Below are positions 30,227 through 40,000 of a DNA stretch of 64,000 nucleotides, piece after piece. Source of the DNA: Conchocele bisecta (lineage: Eukaryota > Mollusca > Bivalvia > Lucinida > Thyasiridae); NCBI GenBank assembly GCA_029237695.1, contig CM055277.1, positions 44,426,242 to 44,490,241 on the forward strand. The letters are read 5' to 3'. The stretch's first letter is position 1. Every line of letters begins with the position of its first letter. The notes below the pieces were generated by a model. That model worked only from the letters and a program-made list of their open reading frames with translations. It searched no databases and had not been told where the DNA came from. The position numbers and the translations under genes are program-made.

Positions 30227-30519
30227 TTAAAGGTACATGCCCACTTAGTAGACACAAAATGTTCTTTATAGGAATTAATTAAGTGTATAATTATGTCACT
30301 ATTCCACCAGTTCTAAAAATTACGAGTGCCCGCTACCGTATACAGATATAATCATTTAGTAATATTTATTTTACTGATAGTGACTCGCGGTGGTATCAGG
30401 CTATTTTCATATGCAAATGAGGCATATTTTTTAATTATTTATATATTAATTATTTCTACTATAAATTAAATGTGAGAGGTGGTCGGGTGAATGAGACAGC
30501 GTAAATTAACGGTAATGGT

Positions 30520-30920
30520 TCCTCCTTATAGGAATCACGATTTGCCTGGTTTGGCCCTCAGGTACGTTTTTATCTTTGGCTCTTTAGTTACCTGGGAGTT
30601 GAATTGGGTTATTGCCCATAATAAGTGTAATAAGATTATTACTGATCCTACTGCTTTTGAGAGGGGCCAAGTGATTCTGGTGTGGCGAGGACCTGGCATC
30701 AGATCAGGATTATTCTGATTTCAGGGCTGAATATATAGTTTTGTTATTGTAAATATTCAATTCTGATTTTGGGATTTTCCCCCCATTTGTACATGTACTT
30801 GTACTTGAACATGTACATGTACTTGTACAGGTAATATATGGGATTTAGTACTAAACCCATTGACCCGGCCTTAAATGACCTTAGCTCTTGATAGGCCGTT
30901 AAACCCCAACAAACAAACAA
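30520..30920 (+). mobile_element. SINE-like element (family S2), nested
   Basis: TTATAGGAATCACGATTTGC, CTGGTTTGGCCCTCAGGTAC, TTATTACTGATCCTACTGC, AGAGGGGCCAAGTGATTCTG, TTTTGGGATTTTCC and the tail GGCCTTAAATGACCTTAGCT, TTGATAGGCCGTTAAACCCC, (AAAC)n. Between body and tail is a palindromic (GTACATGTACTTGTACA)-type insert at 30786-30832, also seen at 34055-34072. It sits inside the 30231-31440 element. Confidence 0.75.
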
Positions 30921-30999
30921 ACAAAAAAACTAATTAAATGCGTCATCTGAAAAAAATAATATTTTCGACAGATTATAAAGTGTGATCATTGCACATCAA

Positions 31000-31200
31000 A
31001 AATGTAAATGCTTTGATTTAACGAAGGCACTGGCTCGATGACCTTGCATGTCGGGACTGACTATTTAAGTCCCCATCCGATAGGACTAGGCTAGCACGAA
31101 GTTGTCTTGCCCAAGGACATGCCGAATCAACCATTCGCAGCGTCTCCAGGGTCTCCCAATCTGTTGTCTGATGCTCTACATACTGAGCCACCTTGCACAT
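31000..31200 (-). mobile_element. tRNA-like SINE fragment, minus strand
   Basis: Read on the minus strand it starts AAGGTGGCTCAGTATGTAGA, GCATCAGACAAC, which fits a tRNA A-box region (TGGCTCAGTNGGTAGAGC). It is followed by GATTGGGAGACCCTGGAGAC and CATGTCCTTGGGCAAGACAA. No clear anticodon arm or clover leaf, so not a tRNA gene. A related SINE-type tail is not identified. Confidence 0.55.
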
Positions 31201-31440
31201 CTCTGTATTTGCACATCAAAAAATAAATACAGAGAATAAATAGTAATATCCATTAACATTTTAAGGAAACACGGTTATCACCCCTGATATAAGTGTGGAA
31301 ATTTACATCCGATATAAAATGTAAAATAATGCCAATCAATACGTGGGGTAATGGTGAATGAATATTTATTTTGCCAGAAAATGGCTCGGATGATGTCTGA
31401 TATAAAGAATATTTTGTGCCTACTGAGTGGGCATGTACCT

Positions 31441-31655
31441 TTAAGAGATTTGCGACCAGTGTAGATCCAGATCAACCTGTGCATCCACACAGTTTGATAA
31501 GGATCTGCACTGTTGGTAATTCCATCAATGAAACACCCATCATGCATCTAACAGGCAATATAGATTATTATCAGACTACAGGAGTGTGCTATTTGATCAG
31601 GAGCTACACTGGCCGCAAAACACATACACCACATTTTCTCCAGTCACAGGTATAT
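31441..31655. mobile_element. M3 MITE, right part
   Basis: GCGACCAGTGTAGATCCAGA, TCAACCTGTGCATC, then GATCAGGAGCTACACTGGCC, then CACATTTTCTCCAGTCACAG. It is the remainder of the M3 element starting at 30203. M3 copies are roughly palindromic: both ends contain CTGTGACTGGAGAAAT or its complement. Confidence 0.8.
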
Positions 31656-31786
31656 TTAACCTAGCTGTTGAACAGACATAAAGCCCTAAACAATCAATCA
31701 GTTTTAGTGTATCATTTACCAAACACAGTAATATACAAGAGATCCTGTAATTCTCTCACTGTCATGTCTACCCTTTATTTCCCCAG

Positions 31787-31936
31787 CGATACACGACCCG
31801 GCACCAACATGTCGACACTGCTGTCGTCGTCGCGGAGTCGGTCGATACCGTCGCCGATACGTCGGTTATCACGGGAACCGTTTGAAGAGCGGATACGTCG
31901 TATACTCCAGAGGAGCTCGTCTAACCCCCTTCTCAA
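31787..31936 (+). CDS. NUP88: NUP88 exon: Ser/Arg linker and start of helical tail
   Basis: Reads (S)DTRPGTNMSTLLSSSRSRS, IPSPIRRLSREPFEERIRRI, LQRSSSNPLL plus a split codon. The end matches vertebrate FEKHIRSILQRSVANPAFLK. The first half is a Ser/Arg-rich linker between the beta-propeller and coiled coil, poorly conserved in length. The acceptor CTTTATTTCCCCAG ends at 31786; the donor is TCAA|GTAAGC, phase 2. Confidence 0.95.
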
Positions 31937-32242
31937 GTAAGCTGTTCTGATCAAGCTATTTTACCATTTCACTCCTATTTCGCTAGAATGTTCTCATCCA
32001 TCCTAATTTTCAGACTTTTCTAGTAGATTGAATAGGGATAATTGTGTCAAAATTTAGAAACTACAAATCGTGCAGATCCTGATGAGACGTATCATCTCTA
32101 CCTACTTTTGTTTACAAATTTTGGGATTTACATTTGGAGTACTGAAAGGGTCACATTTGAATTACGTTACAGTCAAATGACTTTAAAATTTGATTAAAGC
32201 TTTTGAAAAATTTGTGTTAAAGTTTAAAATCTTGTCGCTTGC

Positions 32243-32643
32243 AGAGCTCCAGATAAGCTGCGTATTTGCGTAAATACCCAATTAAAATTGCCAAAAAAAA
32301 CAATTGAAATCAGAAGTAGTGAGCATCAAAAAGCAATGAAAAATGTGTAGTACCTTTTATCATGCTGCAGAAAACGATAAACAGACCACAAATATAGCAT
32401 ATTTTTCTTATTTTCCGATGAAAACAAATCTTGGTGTTTCATTAGAATTGTCTCCAAGGAAACAATTCTAATGAAATGCCAAGACTTGTTTTCATTTAGA
32501 AGCAGCTATTCAATAATTTCTGTCTGCTGATATGTAAACAGCAGTGTGATTTTATTTTACCCAATTAAAATTTTGAAATACCCAATTGCTTCAGAAATGA
32601 TGGAGTGACAATACTCAATTACTAATTGCTTATCTGGAGCCCT
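32243..32643. mobile_element. Family A foldback MITE, complete copy
   Basis: AGAGCTCCAGATAAGCTGCG and TTGCTTATCTGGAGCCCT are terminal inverted repeats. The interior has ACCCAATTAAAATTGCC, AAATCAGAAGTAGTGAGCAT, the hairpin CTTGGTGTTTCATTAGAATT, GTCTCC-AA-GGAAACAATTCT, AATGAAATGCCAAGACTTGT (centre near 32457) and TACCCAATTGCTTCAGAAAT. This is the best reference copy for 3262-3652 and 5968-6655. Confidence 0.85.
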
Positions 32644-32739
32644 GGCTTCAACAGTAAATTGGATGATGATTTGGTTGTACAATTGAATGTCCTATGACCA
32701 AAAAGAGATAGTCTGTATAATGTTCCTCTGTGCATTGGA

Positions 32740-33010
32740 GGATGGGAGTGTAGGCGTATCTTAATGGTGAATCCATCCATAAGGATTCATATCGGGGATT
32801 CTAACCTGGCACCAAGTGATCCGGTGTTGGTGGGTGCCTGACACAGGATCGGGATATTCGTTCAGAGCTGAAAGTTTGCATTGTAACTTCAGTGCTGCAT
32901 GTATGGTACTCTCACATACTGGTGCAGTCCAAGGCTCCAAGCTGTATATGACAGGCAGGCAGTGCATTTTCCTCTTTTCTTTTTCATCTTATATTTAATA
33001 TTAAACTCTT
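32740..33010. repeat. Palindromic GGATTCATATC/SINE-like remnant, uncertain
   Basis: AATCCATCCATAAGGATTCA, TATCGGGGATTCTAACCTGG, CACCAAGTGATCCGGTGTTG resembles wording in 30112-30140 (CACCTGGGGCCGAGTGATCC). GTGCCTGACACAGGATCGGG follows. It is probably part of an S2-like retroposon; boundaries not seen. The rest of 32010-32240 is unremarkable intron. Confidence 0.4.
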
Positions 33011-33084
33011 AAAATATAAAGTGTTGGATTTTGTTGAAACTACACAAAAATCATTCTTTTGTGGAGCGGTGGGTGGAAGTTGGG

Positions 33085-33475
33085 TGCAAGCGATGGGTAA
33101 TTTAACGATCGGGGTTCATCCTTACCGGAATTCCGACTGGATACCTGGTTTGGCCCTCACATACATCTTTGGCATTTTGTATGTGACAGTTGAATCTGGT
33201 TATACCCCTTATGTGAGTATTACGATTATTCGTAATCCTATTTTAGGGGAAGGGGCCAAGTGACTTTGGTGTGGTATGGACCTGCCACCAGGTCAGGTTA
33301 TTCTAATTTCAGAGCTGAATATATTGTTTCTCGATGTAAATATTCTGTTCTGATTTTGGAATTTTCTCCCCAATGCAGCAAGTTAAAACGGGATCGAACC
33401 CGTTTGCCCAGCCTTACATGACCTTAGCTGTTGATAGGCCGTTAAACACCAATAAACAAACAAACAAACAAATCT
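33085..33475 (+). mobile_element. SINE-like element (family S2), well kept
   Basis: GCAAGCGATGGGTAATTTAA, CGATCGGGGTTCATCCTTAC, CGGAATTCCGACTGG, CTGGTTTGGCCCTCACATAC, TGACAGTTGAATCTGGTTAT, ACCCCTTATGTGAGTATTAC, GGGGCCAAGTGACTTTGGTG and the tail TTAGCTGTTGATAGGCCGTT, AAACACCAATAAACAAAC. An (ACAA)n-like tail follows. Confidence 0.75.
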
Positions 33476-33585
33476 TTTGTGGAGCGAGTTAATGGGTTTC
33501 CTCTTTTTATGTCACATGTTTTTACTAATTTCCTCTTGCCACAATGTGCTACTCACATCCCTAATATGACCTGCATCTTGATCAG

Positions 33586-33870
33586 TAGCCTATTTCATCA
33601 ACATTGCAAAGTATACTTTAGTAGCAAAGTATACTTTGAGGGAGAAATTTTCAATTTTATGATAAATTTATTATTTTTTATTATACTGAATGTATTACAT
33701 TATCACAGCCAATTTGGCTGTGATAATGTAATAAATTCAGTATAATAATTCTGCATACTTTTAATCATGAAATATATGCATTTGTTAGTTCTATATGAAA
33801 TAATGCATTTCAGGAAAAATAAATGATTTCTCCCTCAAAGTATACTTTGCAATGTTGATGAAATAGGCTA
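33586..33870. mobile_element. PIF/Harbinger-like MITE (family H), copy 3
   Basis: TAGCCTATTTCATCAACATT to GATGAAATAGGCTA, flanked by CAG (33583-33585) and CTG (33871-33873). Central hairpin ATTACATTATCACAGCC-AATTT-GGCTGTGATAATGTAAT, AAAGTATACTTT palindromes near both ends. Orientation of the internal asymmetric parts is opposite to copy 1. Confidence 0.9.
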
Positions 33871-34049
33871 CTGATGTAAAACCCTAAATCGATAAAATTT
33901 TTGTTGCAAGAACTGGCATCGTTAAACGAAGCTAATCCCCTCGCTCCTCAGTGACCATGACCTTGGATGGACGGATGTGGGTCATATGCAAAAACAATAT
34001 ACCATCCCTAACACACATTGTGACCAAATTTATCAAAATCGGCATTTGT

Positions 34050-34175
34050 ATATGTACATGTACTTGTACAGGTAATATATGGGATTTATTAATAAACCCA
34101 TTGACCCGGCCTTAAATGACCTTAGCTGTTGATAAGCCGTTTAACCCCAACAAACAAACAAACAAACAAAATCGG
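34050..34175 (+). repeat. S2 SINE tail fragment
   Basis: TATGTACATGTACTTGTACA, GGTAATATATGGGATTTATT, then ACCCATTGACCCGGCCTTAA, ATGACCTTAGCTGTTGATAA and GCCGTTTAACCCC with an (AAAC)n tail. It matches 30786-30915 and lacks the S2 body. Confidence 0.75.
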
Positions 34176-34189
34176 CAAAGGGGTTCATA

Positions 34190-35590
34190 AGTTAGGGTGA
34201 TTCCAAAATTAAACGTGGGGGAGGGGGTGGGCGACACCCAAATTATTTATTGATGGGTGGTGGGGTCTGCATGAAATTAAAATGTATGGGTGGTTGGGTC
34301 CACAGGAAATTCTAATTGATGCATGGTGGGGGCCAGTGAATAACAGTAATTATTTAATTATGGGCTCCAGTGAAAACTGGCAATTATTTAATTATGGGAT
34401 CGAGTGAAACACGGCAATTATTTAATTGTTGGTTCACGTTTTTGTCCACTCGAGCGAAAAAATACGCGCAGGAAATTGTGGGTTCGCAGTGTAAAACTGC
34501 AAAAAATTAATGGTGGTATCGGTAATTACCATACGTCTCGTCAGAGACATAGAATACAGAGATTGGCAGGTTCCTATTAATGCTATTTATTGTACTAAAT
34601 TTCGGGTGAAATTGAGTTTTCCGCATACATTACATGCACGTACGTACGTACATACGTACGTAGAACGCAATTCGAATTAGCATGCTTTTATAAATATGTG
34701 CGTACGTACATATAGAACACAAATCCAACACGCATGCTGTCTACACATGCATGGGCAAATCATATTTCTAAAAGCGGAAAGCAAGATCGAGATCGCAAAT
34801 ACGCGAGATTGTAACATAAACAAAAATATACCGCCATACCCACCCATCCCCAACTAGCACATTTGCGACATATCATTTTCGGTCTAGCTGCACACCTGAT
34901 GGTGTTTACAATCATCAGTCGGTAATCCATTTTCACGTGCAAAGTGTGACTGACCTTTAGAACTCGGCGGAAACGAACATACCAAAACCACGCTATGTAG
35001 TCGCTCACGTCATCGAATTGACGCATTAGCTTGTGCAGTTTCACATTTGTTTGATTTCTTGATAAAAGCAAGATTTGGCAGCACATGAGAATTGTCTCCT
35101 AAGTAAGACGATTCTCATATTTTGTCAAAATATGTTTTTGTAAAGAAATACCAATATATTCAGGTTTTCTTTTCACATTTGTCCGATTACTTAATAAAAC
35201 ATGTTTTGGCAACACATAAGAATCGTCTCCTTAGACGAGTCTAATATTTTTTTGACATTTGTTTGATTTCTTAGACCGTGCAAATGCAAACAATTGACAA
35301 ATTCAACAACTGAATTTGTGTTTCTCGAGTCGGGTTTCATATGGTGGCGAGGAAATACGATCGATTACACACCGTGAAAATCTTGTTTGAACGTAAATGT
35401 CAATTGTCACGTATGGATGGGTGGTGAGGCTGGCTTTTTTTTTTTTTATTGACAGGGGGGTTTGTTTTTTTTCTTCTTTCTAAATGATGGGTGTTGGGGT
35501 TCGGTAATATTTTAAATTGATGGTTGTCAACGAAAATTGTTATTGATGGGTGGGTGGTGGGGTTTGAAAAAAAGTTCGGGATAATAAATT
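34190..35590. mobile_element. Uncharacterised 1.4-kb repeat with GATGGGTGGTGGGG borders
   Basis: The left part repeats TTATTGATGGGTGGTGGGG, and GGGTTCGCAGTG; the right part repeats TTATTGATGGGTGGGTGGTG, GGGTTTGAAAAAAAG. The middle (about 34740-35420) is found inverted at about 40740-41520 inside the hAT-like element: for instance TCTCGAGTCGGGTTTCATAT, GGTGGCGAGGAAATACGATC against ACGAGTAAATAC-flanked complement there. It contains two hairpin cassettes (35085-35113, 35215-35235) and alternating TACG words at 34640-34665. No transposase is recognised. Confidence 0.5.
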
Positions 35591-35735
35591 AATAACGCAT
35601 GAAATTAATATTTCCTGGCCTAAGGGAAATAATCCAATTTATGTTCCACCATGTGTTCACTCGGTCGAGACAACCCAGCTGCGTCAATAAGAGTGTTTTT
35701 TTCTGGCATAATTAAGGGACATAATTAAACATTGA

Positions 35736-35933
35736 TGTGACTGGAGAAATGGGGCTTATGATGGGTTTTGCGACCAGTGTAGATCCAGATCAGCCTGTGC
35801 CATTCCATCAAAGAAATGCACGTCATGCTTCTAACAATCAATGTGGATCATTATCAGGCTAAAGGAGTGTGCTATTTGATCAGGGGCTACACTGGTCACA
35901 CATCCCATAAGCCCCATTTCTCCAGTCACAGCC
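35736..35933. mobile_element. M3 MITE, complete copy
   Basis: TGACTGGAGAAATGGGGCTT, ATG at the left and CATAAGCCCCATTTCTCCAG, TCACAGCCAC at the right are inverted repeats. The centre has GCGACCAGTGTAGATCCAGA, TCAGCCTGTGC and its facing GATCAGGGGCTACACTGGTC. Use as the reference for 30203/31441, 50506 and 61020. Confidence 0.8.
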
Positions 35934-36019
35934 ACAAACAGGTTTCCTTCATGTTTACACTTGGTTGTCCAGGTCGTGACAAACCAAGCTGCGACGACGG
36001 GGGTGTTTTTATGTCTCTG

Positions 36020-36303
36020 TAGCCGATTTCACCAACATTGCAAAGTATACTTTACTAGCAAAGTATACTTTGAGGGAGTAATCATTTATTTTCTTGAAAT
36101 GCATTATTTCATATAGAACTAACAAATGCATATATTTCATGATTAAAAGTATGCCAAATTATTATACTGAATTTATTACATTATCACAGCCAAATTGGCT
36201 GTGATAATGTAATAAATTCAGTATAATAAAAATTGATAAATTTATCATAAAATTGAAAATTTCTCCCTCAAAGTATACTTTGCAATGTTGCTGAAATAGG
36301 CTA
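36020..36303. mobile_element. PIF/Harbinger-like MITE (family H), copy 4
   Basis: TAGCCGATTTCACCAACATT to GCTGAAATAGGCTA with CTG on both sides (36017-36019, 36304-36306), a clean 3-bp duplication. The hairpin TTACATTATCACAGCCAAAT, TGGCTGTGATAATGTAA is perfect. Confidence 0.9.
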
Positions 36304-36589
36304 CTGGTTTTGGTAGAACCAGGCGTATAGTGTTTGGATTGTGTGTCCATCAATGTGTGTCCGTACAAACGAGAGCTACATTGTGAGGTTAACCACACAG
36401 TGATGAACTTGTTAAAGAGATGCTAATTCCGTTTTTAACCCCGTTATGAATTTCTCTTGTGGGGCTATTTACTCTTATGGGGTTGTTTTGATTGATTTAG
36501 GATAGGTTAGGGTTAGGAACCCCACAATGTAGCTCTAGGATGTACTTTCGTGGGCCTGGTTCAGAAGGTTGTCAGAGTTTCTCCGATCT

Positions 36590-36640
36590 GCCAATGGGTG
36601 CATTTGTGTGCCGACAGGCCACATTTTCTTGTCTTGGCTT
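36590..36640 (+). mobile_element. Decayed Helitron-like 3' end
   Basis: TGTGTGCCGACAGGCCACAT, TTTCTTG is nearly identical to the terminus at 2436-2463 but ends CTTG rather than CTAG. It is preceded by TGGGTGCATT. The corresponding tandem units are not present; a short remnant. Confidence 0.5.
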
Positions 36641-36699
36641 CAGGGAAATAATCAAACAAGTTTGCTTATGTTGTAGTGGGTGGCAGGTGAGAGCATGTG

Positions 36700-37006
36700 A
36701 TGGGTAGTTTAATGATCGGGGTTCATCCTTACAGGAATTCCGACCGGAGACCTGGTTTGGCCCTCACGTACGTCGTTGGCATTCTTGTATGTGACAGTTG
36801 AATCTGGTTATACCCCTTATGTGAGTATTACGATTATTCGTAATCGTATTACTGTTAGGGGAATGGACCAAGTGACTTTGGTGTGGTATGACCAGGTCAG
36901 GTTATTCTAATTTCAGGCCCCAATGCAGCAGGTTATATATGGGATCGAACCCGTTGCCCGGCCTTAAATGACCTTAGCTGTTGATAGGTCGTTAAACACT
37001 AACCAA
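36700..37006 (+). mobile_element. SINE-like element (family S2)
   Basis: TGATGGGTAGTTTAATGATC, GGGGTTCATCCTTACAGGAA, CTGGTTTGGCCCTCACGTAC, TGAATCTGGTTATACCCCTT and the tail GGCCTTAAATGACCTTAGCT, GTTGATAGGTCGTTAAACAC. A deletion removes part of the TTTTGGGATTTTCCC body. A TTAA-type MITE joins its tail at 37008. Confidence 0.75.
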
Positions 37007-37007
37007 T

Positions 37008-37244
37008 CCCTTTCAACACCACACGCCTGTATAGTGGTATAGGCAAAAAGTGTAGATCCAGATGAGCCGGCTCGTGACGAGCCGTCTCATCAGGATCTGC
37101 ACTTTTTACAAGTAATGTTCATATTTTTGAGAACAAAAACACCCCCTTTTCATAAATGGACTAGTCTGAAAATCATTTTGTGACGATGAATTGGTCGGAA
37201 AATTAACATCTCAAAATCCATTCCAGTTACTTGGGGTGAAAGGG
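37008..37244. mobile_element. TTAA-type MITE (CCCTTTC ends)
   Basis: CCCTTTCAACACCACACGCC at the left and ACTTGGGGTGAAAGGG at the right, followed by TTAA at 37245-37248; the left TTAA has decayed. The centre is GAGCCGGCTCGTGACGAGCC, GTCTCATCAGGATCTGC. Shortly after comes a remnant S2 tail (AAATGACCTTAGCTGTTGAT), so the MITE was inserted in an S2 tail near GTTAAAC. Confidence 0.75.
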
Positions 37245-37326
37245 TTAAATGACCTTAGCTGTTGATGGGCTGTTAAACACCAACCAATCCATCAAATTCC
37301 CATGTTGTCTGCCGTTGGTTGTGCAG

Positions 37327-37446
37327 ATCGCGCCAGACGGAGCTGCGACAACAGGAGTGTTTCCAGCTGCTGAGTCGAGCGACCCAGGTCTTCCGCGAGG
37401 AGTACATACAGAAACAAGACCTCGCGCGGCAGGAGATCAGTCGACG
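37327..37446 (+). CDS. NUP88: NUP88 exon: coiled-coil start, SRATQVFRE motif
   Basis: Reads (K)SRQTELRQQECFQLLSRA, TQVFREEYIQKQDLARQEIS, RR. This is nearly identical to the vertebrate ECLQLLSRATQVFREQYI, LKQDLAKEEIQRR, which begins the C-terminal alpha-helical region that assembles with NUP214 and NUP62. The acceptor TGGTTGTGCAG ends at 37326; the donor is GACG|GTACGC, phase 2. ORFs in other frames are shadows. Confidence 0.97.
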
Positions 37447-37499
37447 GTACGCCGCAGTGGGGCTAAACATTGACGCTCAGCTACGGGACTTGCCATAGG

Positions 37500-38695
37500 G
37501 TTTTGTTGTCGTGCCTGCTTTAGCAGAGGCGCGACTATAGTCGTCGTATTTTCCGTCGTCCGCGTCGTCGTCCGCGTCATCCGGTTTTTTTGTAAGGCAA
37601 ATGCGTTAAAGTTATTGTTTTTTCACAATATCTCTTTAACCCCTTGCCAGACATTGATAATATTTCACATCAATGTTTGTCTACGGATGATGCTTCATTA
37701 CGCACACCCCCACATCCAAATTCTCAAGGTCAAGGTCATTTATTTACTTGTAATGTTCACCGGTTTTGTAACAGAAATGCGTTAAAGTTATTGTGTTTTC
37801 ACAATATCTCTTTAACCCCTTGCCAGACACTGATAATATTTCATATCAATGTTTGTCTAGGGATGATGCTTCATTACGCACACCCCCACATCCAAAGTCT
37901 GAAGGTCAAGGTCATTTATTTCCTTGTAATGTTCACCGGTTTTGTAACAGAAATGCGTAAAATTATTGTTGTTTTTTTCACAATATCTCTTTAACCCCTT
38001 GCCAGACTTTGATAATATTTCACATCAATGTTTGTCTAGGAATGATGCTTCATTACGCACACCCCCACATCCAAATTTTGAAGTTCAAGGTCATTTATTT
38101 ACTTGTAATGTTCACCGGATTTGTAACAGAAATGCGTTAAAGTTATTGTTTTTTCACAATATCTCTTTAACCCCTTGCCAGACATTGATAATATTTCACA
38201 TCAATGTTTGTCTAGGGATGATGCTTCATTACGCACACCCCCACATCCAAATTACCAAGGTCACGGTCATTTATTTGCTTGTAATGTTCACCGGTTTTGT
38301 AACAGAAATACGTTAAAGTTATTGTTTTTTCACAAAATCTCTTTAACCCCTTGCCAGACTTTGATAATATTTCACATCAATGTTTATCTAGGGATGATGC
38401 TTCATTACGCACACCCCCACATCCAAATTCTCAAGGTCAAGGTCATTTATTTACTTGTAATGTTCACCGGTTTTGTAACAGAAATGCGTTAAAAGTTAAT
38501 TTTTTTTCACAATCTCTTTAACCCCTTTCCAGACATTGATAATATTTCATATCAATGTTTGTCTGGGGATGATGCTTCATTATGCACACCCCCACATCCA
38601 AAGTCTGAAGGTGAAGGTCATTTATTTACTTGTAATGTTCACGGTCAAATGCCTCGGCAGGCGCGACACCGCTTCCGTGGCGGAATTCTTGTATC
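37500..38695 (+). mobile_element. Tandem-repeat element, 5-6 units of about 177 bp
   Basis: Starts TTGTCGTGCCTGCTTTAGCA, GAGGCGCGACTATAG. Units: AATGCGTTAAAGTTATTG, TTTCACAATATCTCTTTAAC, CCCTTGCCAGACATTGATAA, TATTTCACATCAATGTTTGT, ATGATGCTTCATTACGCACA, CCCCCACATCCAAATT, AAGGTCAAGGTCATTTATTT, at about 37600, 37778, 37951, 38130, 38309 and 38483. Ends CCTCGGCAGGCGCGACACCG, CTTCCGTGGCGGAATTCTTG. Plus-strand ORFs of 105-116 residues are periodic artefacts. Same element type as 4028-4725. Confidence 0.85.
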
Positions 38696-38769
38696 TAATG
38701 AGATAGCGATTTTTCATGAAAAGTGCGATGTTAGTGAACAAATATTTGTATATGATATATCCCGTAAAT

Positions 38770-39310
38770 GACGTCGAAAGGTGACAAGATTTTGAAAGCA
38801 AATGCGGATTTCCAGATTTGCTATGAAAATCTTGTCAATTTTTATGGAAAATATAAATTTTGTAAATATTATAAGGAGTATATAGAGAAACAGGTCCTCG
38901 AGAGACAGGAGTTCAGTGGACGGTATGCCACAGTAGAACCTCGCTAATCATAGCCACACAGAATCTTATTAGGTACAAAATCACATGGCTTGCCCCGTAT
39001 CTGATACGGGGCAAGCCATGTGATTTTGTACCTAATAAGATGAGCGATTTTCGATGAAAAATGTGATTTTCATGAAAAATATTCACAAAATTTATGTAGC
39101 CGTGCAGGTGAAAAACGTGATTCGACCCTGTTAACCTAACCAAATATAATTTTCCGTATAAAAGGAGGTTTAACTTTGACAAAAAAAATTTGCATTTGCT
39201 TTGACAATTATTTGTCAGCTTTTGACATCATATACGAAAAATGTCACAGTCTTTGTAAATATTTTTCAAGAAAAATCGCCCATCAATTAAGGTACAAAAT
39301 CACAATGTTG
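38770..39310. repeat. Foldback repeat with CCCCGTATCTGATACGGGG hairpin
   Basis: AATCTTATTAGGTACAAAAT, CACATGGCTTGCCCCGTAT facing ATACGGGGCAAGCCATGTGA, TTTTGTACCTAATAAGAT (about 38960-39040). Flanking words GAAAAATGTGA, TTGACAATTTTTATGG and TTTGTAAATATT occur on both sides in inverted form (38773-38880 and 39170-39300), suggesting a larger foldback. Similar wording is found at 55740-55870. Confidence 0.65.
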
Positions 39311-39359
39311 ACTCATATGTGCCTAAATTGGGCTTATGCCATACTGACTGAATGGTAAA

Positions 39360-39440
39360 TAGTGTAGGTCCTGATCAGACAGCTGGGCTAGACTGGTCAC
39401 ATAACTCATAAGCCCCATTTCTCCAGTCACAGCCACATAT
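39360..39440. repeat. M3 MITE remnant
   Basis: GTGTAGGTCCTGATCAGACA, TAGACTGGTCACATAACTCA, TAAGCCCCATTTCTCCAGTC, ACAGCCACAT. Only the right end and part of the centre remain. Another decayed part follows at 39475-39525. Confidence 0.65.
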
Positions 39441-39595
39441 GGAAATGGTTTGCTAACAGCATCAGGAGAAATCAGTGAACCTGATCAGTCTGTACATGTG
39501 CTGGGACTACACTGGGCACAAACATTGACCAGGATTTCAAATACATGTAGATAAAACCACATCAGCTAATCGGTGACATCACAGCTCCATCACAG

Positions 39596-39768
39596 GACCG
39601 ACCGACCGACCCGACCGACCGACCGACCGACCGACCGACCGACCTACCCTACCCTACCCACCCACCAACCCACCCACCGACCCACCGACCCACCGACCGA
39701 CCGACCAAGACCCACCCACCCACCCACCCACCGACCGAGACCGACCGAGACCGACCGACCGACCGACA
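39596..39768. repeat. (ACCG)n / (ACCC)n microsatellite
   Basis: About 170 bp of GACC/ACCC tetranucleotide repeats with interruptions, on the + strand entirely free of long T runs. It ends about 55 bp before the acceptor of the next NUP88 exon. Both strand ORFs (Arg-Pro-Thr or Gly-Gly-Ser-Val repeats) are artefacts. Confidence 0.95.
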
Positions 39769-39822
39769 AACCTAGCAACCAACCAATTACCAGTCACTGA
39801 ATCAGCCAATCCACCATTACAG

Positions 39823-39969
39823 GGTGGGTATACTGAAAGACCAGAAGCGGCAACAGCAGAGGGACCTGGGCCAGCTACAGGATTCACAGGAGATGCTGGG
39901 CGGCCATGCCGAGCTGATCGCCATCGACTGTGAGGATTGTAAGGACAAACAGGAGGAACTCCTCAAACG
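39823..39969 (+). CDS. NUP88: NUP88 exon: coiled coil
   Basis: Reads (R)VGILKDQKRQQQRDLGQL, QDSQEMLGGHAELIAIDCED, CKDKQEELLKR. It aligns with vertebrate CDQKKKQLEDLSYCREER and DKYEEAKEKQEDIMNRM. Rich in Gln, Lys and Glu with heptad-like spacing. The acceptor CCACCATTACAG ends at 39822; the donor is AACG|GTACAT, phase 2. The ATG at about 39893 is internal Met, not a start. Confidence 0.95.
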
Positions 39970-40000
39970 GTACATTGACCAACATCTAACATACTGTATA

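Larger units (their letters stand above)
30231..31440. mobile_element. 1.2-kb TTAA-type element, AGGTACATGCCCACT ends
   Basis: AGGTACATGCCCACTTAGTA and TACTGAGTGGGCATGTACCT are inverted ends with TTAA on both sides (30227-30230, 31441-31444). It contains GTGACTCGCGGTGGTATCAG, AATAAACATTCATTCACC-type wording in inverse, an S2 SINE-like insertion (30520-30920) and a tRNA-like SINE (31000-31200). The smaller relative is at 7567-8005. Its size, ends and TTAA suggest a non-autonomous piggyBac-type element. Confidence 0.85.

Noticed and set aside
37644..38492. Plus-strand ORFs of 105-116 residues
   Set aside because: Same peptide repeated with the 177-bp tandem unit; non-coding periodicity.
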